Assembly (NCBI RefSeq): GCF_000720425.1
Contig: NZ_JOAJ01000001.1
Coordinates: forward strand, 1,798,001 to 1,862,000
Direction of reading: 5' to 3'
Origin: Nocardia rhamnosiphila NBRC 108938
Lineage (GTDB): Bacteria > Actinomycetota > Actinomycetes > Mycobacteriales > Mycobacteriaceae
DNA: 64,000 bases
Both the position numbers and the translations under genes were made by a program. This document shows positions 51,842-59,931 of this stretch, piece by piece. The notes under the pieces are model-generated. The model ran no database searches and had not been told where the DNA came from. It saw nothing but the letters and a program-made list of their open reading frames with translations. The stretch's first letter is position 1; each line of letters begins with the position of its first letter.

Positions 51842-53356
51842 ATGCGTCACGTCCCCGACCGCACCGAGCACGTCGTGGTGATCGGCGCAGGCCTGGCCGG
51901 GTTGTCGACCGCACTGCATCTGGCCGGCCGCGGCCGAGCCGTCACCGTCATGGAGCGCAACGCCGTGCCGGGCGGGCGCGCTGCCCGTGCAGATATCGCC
52001 GGTCACCGCCTCGATCTGGGGCCGACGGTACTGACCATGCCCGATCTGGTCGATGAGGTGTTCGCCGCTGTCGGTGAGAACACAGACGACCGAGTGCGTC
52101 TGGTACCGGTGGATCCGTCCTACCGCGCGCAATTCGCCGACGGCCGCACCCTGGATGTCCACACCGGCGCAAAACCCATGGCCGCCGCGATCACCGACCT
52201 CGCCGGTGGCCGGGAGGCCGCCGGATACCTGCGATTGCGGACGTGGCTGACCCGCCTCTACGATACCGAATTCGAGCGATTCATCGCCACCAACTTCGAC
52301 TCGCCCGCTGCGTTGCTCACCCTCGACACCGTACGTCTGGTGCGGGCGGGTGCGCTGCGCCGCTGGGACAGCGCCGTCGCCGATTACCTGCACGACCCCG
52401 ACCTCCGCAGACTGTTCACCTTCCAATCCCTGTACGCCGGTGTCGCGCCACAACAGGCGCTGGCCGCCTATGCGGTCATCGCCTACATGGACACCATCCG
52501 GGGCGTGTTCTTCCCCCTCGGTGGGATGCGCGCCCTGCCCGACGCGATGGCCGCCGCCGCCTCCGCGGCCGGAGTGCGGTTCGAATACGACACCGCCGTC
52601 GACTCTGTCCAGCGATCCGGCTCATCTGTGCAGGCCGTCACCACTTCCGATGGCCGCCGCGTCACCTGCGATGCGCTGGTGTGTACCACCGAACTCCACC
52701 ACACCTACAGCCTGCTGGGCCATCGTTCCCGCCGCCCGCAACGGCCCATCGCCGCGCCCTCGGCCGTCGTCGTACACCTCAGCTGCGACCCCAGCCCGCA
52801 GCTGGCCCACCACAGCCTGCTGTTCGGTGCAGCCTGGGCAGAGACATTCGACGAAATCCTCGAGCGAGGCCGCCCCATGAGCGACCCGTCACTGCTGCTC
52901 ACCCGGCCCACTGCCACCGACCCCACCCTCGCCCCGACCGGGCGCGATCTCGTGTCGATCCTCGCACCCGCACCCAACCTCGCACATGGGTCGATCGACT
53001 GGGACCGCGACGGGCCTGCCTACGTCGACGGTCTACTCGCCACCGTGAACCAGCGGCTGCCCCGCCCCCTGACCGGCACCCGGATCCTGCACACGATCAC
53101 TCCGGCGGACTGGGCCCGCCAGGGTATGATCGCCGGCACTCCATTCGCGTTGGCGCACACTCTTTCACAGACCGGACCGCTGCGTCCGGCGAATATGATC
53201 CGCGGCATGGACAACGTCGTCCTCGCCGGCGGCTCCACCGTGCCCGGAGTCGGAATCCCCCCGGTGCTGATCTCCGGGCGCCTAGCAGCCGACCGTATCA
53301 CCGGTCCCCGCTTCACACACACATATGCCCCGCCCCGGTCTTCCAGCAAAGGCTGA
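51842..53356 (+). CDS. crtI: Phytoene desaturase (CrtI)
   Basis: 504 residues. N-terminal FAD motif HVVVIGAGLAGLSTALHLAGRGRAVTVMERNAVPGGRAA (about 10-48). RLDLGPTVLTMPDLV, FTFQSLYAGVAPQQALAAYAVIAYMDTIRG and the C-terminal GMDNVVLAGGSTVPGVGIPPVLISGRLAADRI are CrtI hallmarks. Converts phytoene to lycopene. Lies between crtE and crtB with 15- and 4-base gaps. Confidence 0.94.
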   Translation: MRHVPDRTEHVVVIGAGLAGLSTALHLAGRGRAVTVMERNAVPGGRAARADIAGHRLDLGPTVLTMPDLVDEVFAAVGENTDDRVRLVPVDPSYRAQFADGRTLDVHTGAKPMAAAITDLAGGREAAGYLRLRTWLTRLYDTEFERFIATNFDSPAALLTLDTVRLVRAGALRRWDSAVADYLHDPDLRRLFTFQSLYAGVAPQQALAAYAVIAYMDTIRGVFFPLGGMRALPDAMAAAASAAGVRFEYDTAVDSVQRSGSSVQAVTTSDGRRVTCDALVCTTELHHTYSLLGHRSRRPQRPIAAPSAVVVHLSCDPSPQLAHHSLLFGAAWAETFDEILERGRPMSDPSLLLTRPTATDPTLAPTGRDLVSILAPAPNLAHGSIDWDRDGPAYVDGLLATVNQRLPRPLTGTRILHTITPADWARQGMIAGTPFALAHTLSQTGPLRPANMIRGMDNVVLAGGSTVPGVGIPPVLISGRLAADRITGPRFTHTYAPPRSSSKG

Positions 53357-53360
53357 CGCC

Positions 53361-54344
53361 ATGACCCGGAAAGAACTCGACGCCGCCCACATCCACGATC
53401 CGGCACTGCGCCGCTCCTACCGCGCATGCCGCGACATCAACGCCCGCCACGGAAAAACATTCTTTCTCGCCACCCGCCTGCTCGCCCCCGACCAGCGCCC
53501 CGCCATCCACGCCCTCTACGGATTCGCCCGCCGCGCCGACGATATCCTCGACACCCCCGGGCCCGACCTCGGAATCGAGGAACGCGCCGCACGCCTGGAG
53601 ACCCTGGTCCGTCGATTCCGCCACCACGACGTCGTCGCCGACCCGACCCTTGCCGCAGTCGCACATACCGCGGACACCTATCAACTGTCCCCGGAACTGT
53701 TCGAAGCATTCTTCGAGTCCATGCGGATGGACCTGTCGATCACCGACTATCCCGACCGTGCCGCCCTGGATCGCTACGTCCACGGGTCGGCCGAAGTGAT
53801 CGGCCTTCAGGTGCTGCCGGTACTCGGCACCATCGCCCCGCGCGACGAAGCCGCCCCGTTCGCGGCGGCGCTCGGATATGCGTTCCAGCTCACCAACTTC
53901 CTTCGGGATATCGACGAAGATCTCGCTCGCGGCCGGATCTATCTCCCTGCCGACGAACTCGCTGCCTATGGCGTGGACCGTGAATTGTTGCACTGGTGTC
54001 GCGACCACCGCCGGACCGACCCGAGGCTGCGGCGCGCCCTGGCCCACCAGCATGCGCTGACCCGCGCCCGATATCGATACGCCCACCGTGGAATCGCGTT
54101 GCTCGATCCTCGCTCCCGGCCGTGTGTCGCCACTGCGCTGACCCTCTACTCGGAGATACTCGACCGGGTCGAAGACAGCGACTTCGCCGTGTTCGGCCGG
54201 CGCGCCCGCGTCCCACTGCCCCGACGCATCACGGTCGGAACGACCGGACTGGTTACCGCCTGGCGTACACGACACGCCACCACCCGACCCCATCATCGCG
54301 GCTCCGCACCGCAAGCGGCCGCCGACCTCATCGGTCCTCGATGA
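53361..54344 (+). CDS. crtB: Phytoene synthase (CrtB)
   Basis: 327 residues, squalene/phytoene synthase family. First Asp motif YGFARRADDILDTPG (about 52-66). Second FQLTNFLRDIDEDLARGRIYLP (about 175-196). Condenses two GGPP molecules to phytoene. AAAGG precedes ATG 53361, 4 bases after the crtI stop. The 564 bases to the glycosyltransferase contain no credible gene; a frame overlapping the stop (from 54341) is arginine-rich and lacks support. Confidence 0.94.
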   Translation: MTRKELDAAHIHDPALRRSYRACRDINARHGKTFFLATRLLAPDQRPAIHALYGFARRADDILDTPGPDLGIEERAARLETLVRRFRHHDVVADPTLAAVAHTADTYQLSPELFEAFFESMRMDLSITDYPDRAALDRYVHGSAEVIGLQVLPVLGTIAPRDEAAPFAAALGYAFQLTNFLRDIDEDLARGRIYLPADELAAYGVDRELLHWCRDHRRTDPRLRRALAHQHALTRARYRYAHRGIALLDPRSRPCVATALTLYSEILDRVEDSDFAVFGRRARVPLPRRITVGTTGLVTAWRTRHATTRPHHRGSAPQAAADLIGPR

Positions 54345-54864
54345 CCGGCCCCGCCGCGATCCGCGGGTGCCTACCGGTAGCCGCCGGCCCACCCGGCCTC
54401 ACCGCGCGCGAATTCCGGCTCGCGACCGTCGACACCGTCAACGCGGGGCGGTTTTGCACTCCGGTGACGAAACACCACCACCGCCGGGCTCGTCCAAGGA
54501 TCCGCCGTTCCGGAAGACATGATGGTTCGTGGCACTCGCGGCCGGCGTGTGGTAGCGCCGGCGCAGGGAGCCGGGGAGAGCGGCCGCCGGGCAGAGAGGA
54601 TCGGTGCCGCCTTCGCACACGCGTGTGCCGTCCACAGCGGCGCGTCGTATCGGTCGTCTCATCGAGTTCTGAAATACTTCCCGACCGGACAGTCCGGGCA
54701 ACGGCCAGTGGGTCCGGCAGCGGTTCCGGCCGGACGGTCACCATGGGTGTGAGTCGTGTGCGGCACACGCCGCAGTCGATGTGTGACGCTGGTGGCCGAA
54801 CGTTCGCCTGGACGCGCTGTCCGGGCGGACGCACGCGGTCCGGCCAAACCGGTGGTCCGAAATC

Positions 54865-54893
54865 TGCATCACGCCTGCATGGAGGATGATCAG
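54865..54893 (+). promoter_or_regulatory. LitR-type direct repeat C before the glycosyltransferase
   Basis: TGCATCA (54865), TGCATGG (54876) and a degenerate TGATCAG (54887): three units each starting 11 bp apart. The AAAGGA ribosome site follows at 54895-54900. Placed to control the glycosyltransferase and perhaps the genes behind it. Confidence 0.55.
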
Positions 54894-54908
54894 CAAAGGA
54901 ATTACTGC

Positions 54909-56219
54909 ATGGCACGGTATCTGTTTGCGGCAACTCCGATCCCGGGGCACATCGGGCCCATGCTGGCCTTGGCAGTGGAATTACAGCGCCGTGGCCATCA
55001 GGTGCGATTTCTGACCGGTGCGTTGTTCCGGGACACCGTCGCGTTACAGGGAATCGCGTGTTCCGATCAGACGATCGAGGCGCCGGCGATATCGGCCGGG
55101 CATCGCCGCGCCGAGGCGGCCGGTCTACTCGGCCGATGGCGCACGGGACGCGCGGAATTGTCTTCGTGTTACCTCGACCCCCTCGTCGGACAGTTCCGGG
55201 CGGTGACCACCGAGCTGGCACGCACAGATGTCGACGCCGTGTTCGTCGACGTCATGTTCACCGGCGTCATACCGCTGTTGGCGTCCGAATCCGCTCCACG
55301 TCCTCCGGTACTGTGCTGCGGAGTCGTTCCGCTGATGCTGTCGAGCGCGGACACCGCACCGTTCGGTATGGGATGGCAGCCGCGGCCGAATCGTGACCAC
55401 ACAGCGATGAACTGGTTTGTCCAGCATATGATGTTCCGTGGTGCTCAACAACGACTCGATGCGATTCTGCGCGAGCTGGCTCTCGGGCCCGCCCCGAAGT
55501 TCGTGCTCGATTGGCCCGCTCTGGCAGACCGGCTACTCCAATTCACGGTGCCCGGGTTCGAGTATCCGCGCAGCGATCTGCCACAGACAGTGGTATTCAC
55601 AGGGCCGATACCGATCGACAGTTCCCAGGCGATACCGCAGACGGGCTGGAGCGGTGTGCTGTCCGATGCGAAAACCGTTGTGCACGTGACTCAGGGGACG
55701 TTGGACAACGGTGACCTCGGCCAACTGCTGCGGCCCACACTCGAGGCGCTGGGCGGGCGAGCAGATACGGTGATCGTGGCGTGCACCGGTGGCTCGCGGG
55801 ACCCGCTCGGATCGATCCCGGCCAACACCTACGTCACCGATTTCCTCCCCTACTCTCACCTGCTCCCGCACGTCGACGTGATGATCACCAACGGTGGGTA
55901 CGGCGGCGTGCAAGAAGCCCTCCGTCACGGGGTACCTCTGATCGTCGCCGGTGACAGTGCCGACAAACCGGAAATCGCGGCACGGGTCGCATACACGGGA
56001 ACGGGAATCGATCTGGGCACGGCACGGCCACGGCCCGGGGCCGTGGCGGCGGCGGTCGACCGAATACTGGGCAACAGCGAATATCGTTGCGCAGCCGCTG
56101 GTTTGGCGCGCGAGATGGCGGAGATATCGCCGCTGGACATCATCTCCGATGTCCTCGCTGAACTCGGCGCGGATGGGGCCGGGCCGGATCTCCGCTCGAC
56201 ACGCAGGCGAATACGCTGA
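54909..56219 (+). CDS. UDP-glycosyltransferase (GT1/MGT type), probably carotenoid glycosylating
   Basis: 436 residues. Acceptor half begins LFAATPIPGHIGPMLALAVELQRRGHQVRFLTG. Donor half has VVHVTQGTLDN and the PSPG-like NGGYGGVQEALRHGVPLIVAGDSADKPEIAARV (usually HGGxGS; here NGGYGG), then TGTGIDLG. This is the CrtX-like/macrolide glycosyltransferase family. Start ATG 54909 has AAAGGA 8 bases upstream; ATG 54879 would start inside the operator. Between crtB and crtYc, so the likely acceptor is a hydroxylated carotenoid. Sugar and acceptor are inference. Confidence 0.88.
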   Translation: MARYLFAATPIPGHIGPMLALAVELQRRGHQVRFLTGALFRDTVALQGIACSDQTIEAPAISAGHRRAEAAGLLGRWRTGRAELSSCYLDPLVGQFRAVTTELARTDVDAVFVDVMFTGVIPLLASESAPRPPVLCCGVVPLMLSSADTAPFGMGWQPRPNRDHTAMNWFVQHMMFRGAQQRLDAILRELALGPAPKFVLDWPALADRLLQFTVPGFEYPRSDLPQTVVFTGPIPIDSSQAIPQTGWSGVLSDAKTVVHVTQGTLDNGDLGQLLRPTLEALGGRADTVIVACTGGSRDPLGSIPANTYVTDFLPYSHLLPHVDVMITNGGYGGVQEALRHGVPLIVAGDSADKPEIAARVAYTGTGIDLGTARPRPGAVAAAVDRILGNSEYRCAAAGLAREMAEISPLDIISDVLAELGADGAGPDLRSTRRRIR

Positions 56220-56347
56220 TGAACACAGCACCCACGGCCTCCACCCCGATTTCGACCACCTGGCGGCAGCACGGTCACACCCTGGTGTGAACCGGCCCCC
56301 ACCACAGTCCGATATCGACGGATCGCACGCACCGCTGAGGAGATCGC

Positions 56348-56698
56348 ATGGATCGCTGGCACTACCTGCTCGCGCTACTGGCCTGCCTCGCATCGACGGC
56401 GCCACTGGAGTTCTTCGGCGCCGGTGTGTATCGGCGGCCACGGTTGCTGCTGGGGGCGTTGTGGCCGGCCGCGGCGCTGTTCATCGCCTGGGATCTGGTA
56501 GCGATCACCGCGGGTGTGTGGGGCTTCGACGACCGCTACATCCTCGGGGTGTTCTTGCCCGGCGCGATGCCGCTGGAAGAGTTGCTGTTCTTTCTCGTTG
56601 TGCCGATCTGCGCCCTGCTCACCTTTGTCGCCGTGCAGACGCTGCTCACGAAGGGGCACCGCCTACTCGACAACGTCGGGAACACGGCCGGGCGATGA
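56348..56698 (+). CDS. crtYc: Lycopene cyclase subunit CrtYc
   Basis: 116 residues with three membrane helices. Cyclase motif GAMPLEELLFFLVVPICALL (P-L-E-E). Heterodimeric CrtYc/CrtYd cyclases, known in Brevibacterium and Mycobacterium, form beta-ionone rings on lycopene. ATG overlaps crtYd by 4 bases (ATGA). Confidence 0.92.
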   Translation: MDRWHYLLALLACLASTAPLEFFGAGVYRRPRLLLGALWPAAALFIAWDLVAITAGVWGFDDRYILGVFLPGAMPLEELLFFLVVPICALLTFVAVQTLLTKGHRLLDNVGNTAGR

Positions 56699-57027
56699 AC
56701 TTCACCGGAATCGGATACACCCTGCCCGCTGTTGCCGCCGTGATCGTGGTATGTGTCGCCGAGCCGGCGCTGCTGCGTACCGGGCTGTTCCGGCGGCCGG
56801 CCTATTGGCTGACGATGCTCATCGTCCTCGGTTTCCAGGTCCTGGTGGACGGCTGGCTCACCAGGCGCGACGCGTCGGTCGTGGTGTACAACCCAGACCA
56901 CATTCTCCGACTCCGGTTTCCGTGGAACATTCCGGTGGAAGATTTCCTGTTCGGATTCGCCCTGGTGACCGCGGTCCTACTGGGCTGGGAACACACACGA
57001 CAGCGACAGACAGGCGCACAGTCGTGA
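56695..57027 (+). CDS. crtYd: Lycopene cyclase subunit CrtYd
   Basis: 110 residues, three helices, motif NPDHILRLRFPWNIPVEDFLFGFALVTAVLL (P-V-E-D) as in the partner subunit. The pair yields beta-carotene, the substrate of CrtU. Overlaps both neighbours by 4 bases (ATGA, GTGA), so crtYc-crtYd-crtU are one translation unit. Confidence 0.92.
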   Translation: MNFTGIGYTLPAVAAVIVVCVAEPALLRTGLFRRPAYWLTMLIVLGFQVLVDGWLTRRDASVVVYNPDHILRLRFPWNIPVEDFLFGFALVTAVLLGWEHTRQRQTGAQS

Positions 57028-58604
57028 CTGCGGGAAGTCCTGGAGACGGGCGAGACCGGCGACGCGTGTACTTCCCGGCGCCGCCGGGCCGTCACGATGT
57101 CAGCCGGCACGGCTCGCCGCCCCGAGTGGTCGTCGTCGGCGGCGGGATCGCGGGTCTGACGGCCGCGACGGGTCTGGCCGAGCGTGGCTGCCACGTCGAT
57201 GTCGTCGAACGGGAGCGTTATCTGGGCGGCCGCGTGGGCGGGTGGAGCGAACGCCTAGCCGACGGCACCACCGTGGGCATGAACCGCGGCTTCCACGCCT
57301 TCTTCGCCCAGTACTACAATCTTCGGAAGTTGCTGATGCGCAGCGATACTGCGTTGGAACGGCTGCGCCGGCTGACGGACTATCCACTGGTCGACGCATA
57401 CGGCCGCCATGACACCTTCCGCGGGTTGCCGCACACCCCGCCCTGGAATGCGCTGGCATTCGCGCTGCGCAGCCCCACCTTCCGGCTCCGCGACCTCGTC
57501 CGGATGAACGCGCGCGCCGCAGCGCCGCTGGCCGCGGTATCGGTGCCCGATATCTACGCCCGGCTCGATCACCTCGACGCGGAGACGTTTCTGTGCGATA
57601 TCAATTTTCCGGCGGCCGCGCGGCATCTGGCGTTCGAGGTGTTCTCCCGGAGCTTCTTCATCGATCCGCAGCGGATGTCTGCCGCCGAGCTGGCGCTGAT
57701 GTTCCACATCTATTTCCTCGGTTCCAGCGAGGGTCTCGTCTTCGACGTCGCCCGGGATAATTTCGACGTGGCTCTGTGGGCGCCGCTGGCGGAGTATTTG
57801 AGCGGGCCGGCCACGTCGACGCGGCCCGGCACCGTCGATTTCCATCTGGGCGTTGCCGTCGACCGCATCGACACCGAGGGCGAAGGATTCCGGCTGGCCG
57901 ACAGCACCGGAGCGACCTTGCGAGCCGATGCGGTGGTGCTCGCCACCGATATCGCCGGGCTCCGTCGTATCGTCGCGGCATCACCGACGCTCGGGGACGA
58001 CCCGTGGCGCGCCCGAGTGTCCGGGCTGGCCACCGCCCCGGCATTCGCAGTGCACCGGCTCTGGCTGGATCGTCCCGTGGGTGCCGAGCGAGCGTGTTTC
58101 CTCGGCACCGGCGGTTCGCCACCGCTCGACAACATCAGTGTGCTGGACCGTTATGAGCGACAGGCCACGGACTGGGCCGGTAATACGGCCGGCAGTGTTG
58201 TCGAACTGCACGCCTACGCGGTGGCCGATACGACACCACCGCCACGCGCTCAGGCCGAACTGCGCAACCGGTTGCTGATGCGGCTGCACTCGATATATCC
58301 CGAGACCGCCGCAGCGAATATCGTCGGGGAAACCATCTTGTGGCGCCAGGATTGCCCCCGATTCTCCCCGGGGGATTTCGCCTCCCGCCCGGGAATCGCC
58401 ACCCCGCATGCACGGCTGGTCCTGGCCGGAGACGGCATCCGGGTCGATCTGCCGGTGGCGTTGATGGAGCGGGCCGCGACGACCGGATGGATGGCGGCCA
58501 ACACCGTCCTGCACCAATGGGGTGCTGCCGGACATGACCTGTACACGGTTCCCGTTCGTGGGCGCTCGGTATTCCTGCGCGCCCTCGCTACTCGCGAAAG
58601 GTAA
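57024..58604 (+). CDS. crtU: Carotenoid desaturase/methylase CrtU (isorenieratene synthase type)
   Basis: 526 residues. FAD motif RVVVVGGGIAGLTAATGLAERGCHVDVVERERYLGGRVGGW (about 33-72). CrtU-specific stretches: MNRGFHAFFAQYYNLRKLL, DTFRGLPHTPPWNALAFALRSPTFRLRDL and HLAFEVFSRSFFIDPQRMSAAELALMFHIYFLGSSEGLVFDV. CrtU converts beta rings to aromatic phi rings by desaturation with methyl migration, making isorenieratene. A GTG start overlaps the crtYd stop (GTGA). Assigned by close similarity to streptomycete CrtU patterns. Confidence 0.88.
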   Translation: MTAGSPGDGRDRRRVYFPAPPGRHDVSRHGSPPRVVVVGGGIAGLTAATGLAERGCHVDVVERERYLGGRVGGWSERLADGTTVGMNRGFHAFFAQYYNLRKLLMRSDTALERLRRLTDYPLVDAYGRHDTFRGLPHTPPWNALAFALRSPTFRLRDLVRMNARAAAPLAAVSVPDIYARLDHLDAETFLCDINFPAAARHLAFEVFSRSFFIDPQRMSAAELALMFHIYFLGSSEGLVFDVARDNFDVALWAPLAEYLSGPATSTRPGTVDFHLGVAVDRIDTEGEGFRLADSTGATLRADAVVLATDIAGLRRIVAASPTLGDDPWRARVSGLATAPAFAVHRLWLDRPVGAERACFLGTGGSPPLDNISVLDRYERQATDWAGNTAGSVVELHAYAVADTTPPPRAQAELRNRLLMRLHSIYPETAAANIVGETILWRQDCPRFSPGDFASRPGIATPHARLVLAGDGIRVDLPVALMERAATTGWMAANTVLHQWGAAGHDLYTVPVRGRSVFLRALATRER

Positions 58605-58609
58605 CGGCG

Positions 58610-59626
58610 ATGAGCCCTCGCCCCGACTCCGCCGGGAGGTGGCCGAAGAACTCACCCCTACAGCGGTTTTCACCAGAGAAGTGGTCGCGGCAGCAACCGA
58701 CTTATCGCGACGCCGATCCCGGCTTGATCGACGCCGCACTGCGTTTCTCGCAACAGCGCCCTTCGGGTAACTGGTACGCCGTCGCCGCGAGCAGGGCGAT
58801 CCGCCGCGGCCGCCCCTACGGTGCCCGGGTCGATGGCCGGGAGATCGTGGTCTGGCGCGACGACGCAGGCAACCTGCACTCAGGCCCCGGCACCTGTCCC
58901 CATCTGGGTGCATCTCTGACGACCGCGCACGTGGACGACAACGCGCTGATCTGCCGCTGGCACGGTCTGCGGGTGGGCGCCGAGAGCAGCAACTCCCGGT
59001 GGCATTGCTATCCGAGTTTCGACGACGGGGTGCTGGCCTGGGTGCGATTGGATTCACTCGGGGCAGAGACACCCACCGACGCGCCGGTGATCGGTCCACG
59101 CCCCGCCGACTCCACTGTCCACGCGGTGACTCGGCTGGTAGGGATATGCGAACCACGCGATATCATCGCCAACCGGCTCGATCCGTGGCACGGCGCCTGG
59201 TTCCATCCCTATTCGTTCGCCCGCCTGGAGGTGGCGCGGACTCCTCCACGCGAAGGAATCACCGACGACAATCACCATTTCCTGGTAGACGTGACATTCA
59301 GGGTGACCCGACGGCTCGGCGTGCCGGTTCGCGCCGAGTTCAGTTGCCCGGATCCACGCACCATCGTCATGCGCATCGTGGACGGAGAAGGGTCGGGTAG
59401 CGTTGTCGAAACACACGCCACGCCCCTCGGCACCGATTCCGAGGGCCGAGCGCGCACCGCGGTCGTGGAAGCGACCATCGCGAGTTCCGAACGACCGGGG
59501 TTCCGGCATGTGCACCGGGTACTGCCGCTGGTGCGCCCGCTCCTGGATCGGACGGCGGCCCGGCTGTGGCGCGACGACATGGCCTACGCCGAACGCCGAT
59601 ATCTGCTCCGTACTCACAGAATATGA
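58610..59626 (+). CDS. Rieske 2Fe-2S oxygenase-like protein (DUF5914 type) of the carotenoid cluster
   Basis: 338 residues. Rieske cluster ligands CPHLGASL and CRWHGLRV (about 99-124; C-x-H ... C-x2-H). The DUF5914-like C-terminus has NRLDPWHGAWFHPYSFARLEVARTPPREG with metal-type His/Asp residues and SCPDPRTIVMRIVDGEG. Such Rieske proteins sit next to CrtU in streptomycetes. Follows crtU by 5 bases. A ring-hydroxylase role giving the glycosylation handle is inference; there is no adjacent reductase or ferredoxin. Confidence 0.85.
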   Translation: MSPRPDSAGRWPKNSPLQRFSPEKWSRQQPTYRDADPGLIDAALRFSQQRPSGNWYAVAASRAIRRGRPYGARVDGREIVVWRDDAGNLHSGPGTCPHLGASLTTAHVDDNALICRWHGLRVGAESSNSRWHCYPSFDDGVLAWVRLDSLGAETPTDAPVIGPRPADSTVHAVTRLVGICEPRDIIANRLDPWHGAWFHPYSFARLEVARTPPREGITDDNHHFLVDVTFRVTRRLGVPVRAEFSCPDPRTIVMRIVDGEGSGSVVETHATPLGTDSEGRARTAVVEATIASSERPGFRHVHRVLPLVRPLLDRTAARLWRDDMAYAERRYLLRTHRI

Positions 59627-59659
59627 GGGCAGGGCCGTCTCGGCCCGGATAGCGGAAGC

Positions 59660-59918
59660 ATGTCTCTCGCAATGACCACGGCCGCAGCCGTCGAATGCGG
59701 GGCGACCCGGATGCGGACAGCTGCTCTACGTCCCGGCGTCATCACCACTGCGCTCACCGAAATGTCCGACGACGCAAGCCAGTTTCTGGAGAACAAGCAC
59801 CCGCTCGAACGGTTCGGACGACGAGGTCACCGCGGCGATCGCGTTCCCGCTCGCCGCGGACGCCTCCTCCGGCACCGAGACCGGATACCTGGTCGACGGC
59901 GGCGACACCGCGCTCTGA
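59660..59918 (+). pseudogene. 3' remnant of a short-chain dehydrogenase with a frameshift
   Basis: The first frame reads SLAMTTAAAVECGATRMRTAALRPGVITTALTE...KHPLERFG, the region after the catalytic YxxxK of SDR proteins. After a frameshift or small deletion around 59817 it continues DDEVTAAIAFPLAADASSGTETGYLVDGGDTAL and stops at 59918, the canonical SDR C-terminus. The N-terminal two thirds (NAD site, catalytic Tyr) are gone. It probably marks a past recombination at the edge of the carotenoid block. Confidence 0.8.
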
Positions 59919-59931
59919 TCAGATCCCGGGG

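Noticed and set aside
54341..54889. Open frame overlapping the crtB stop (ATGA) that could be a further crt gene
   Set aside because: Translation is rich in R, G, S and P without any domain, and it runs into the operator of the glycosyltransferase. Treated as intergenic.
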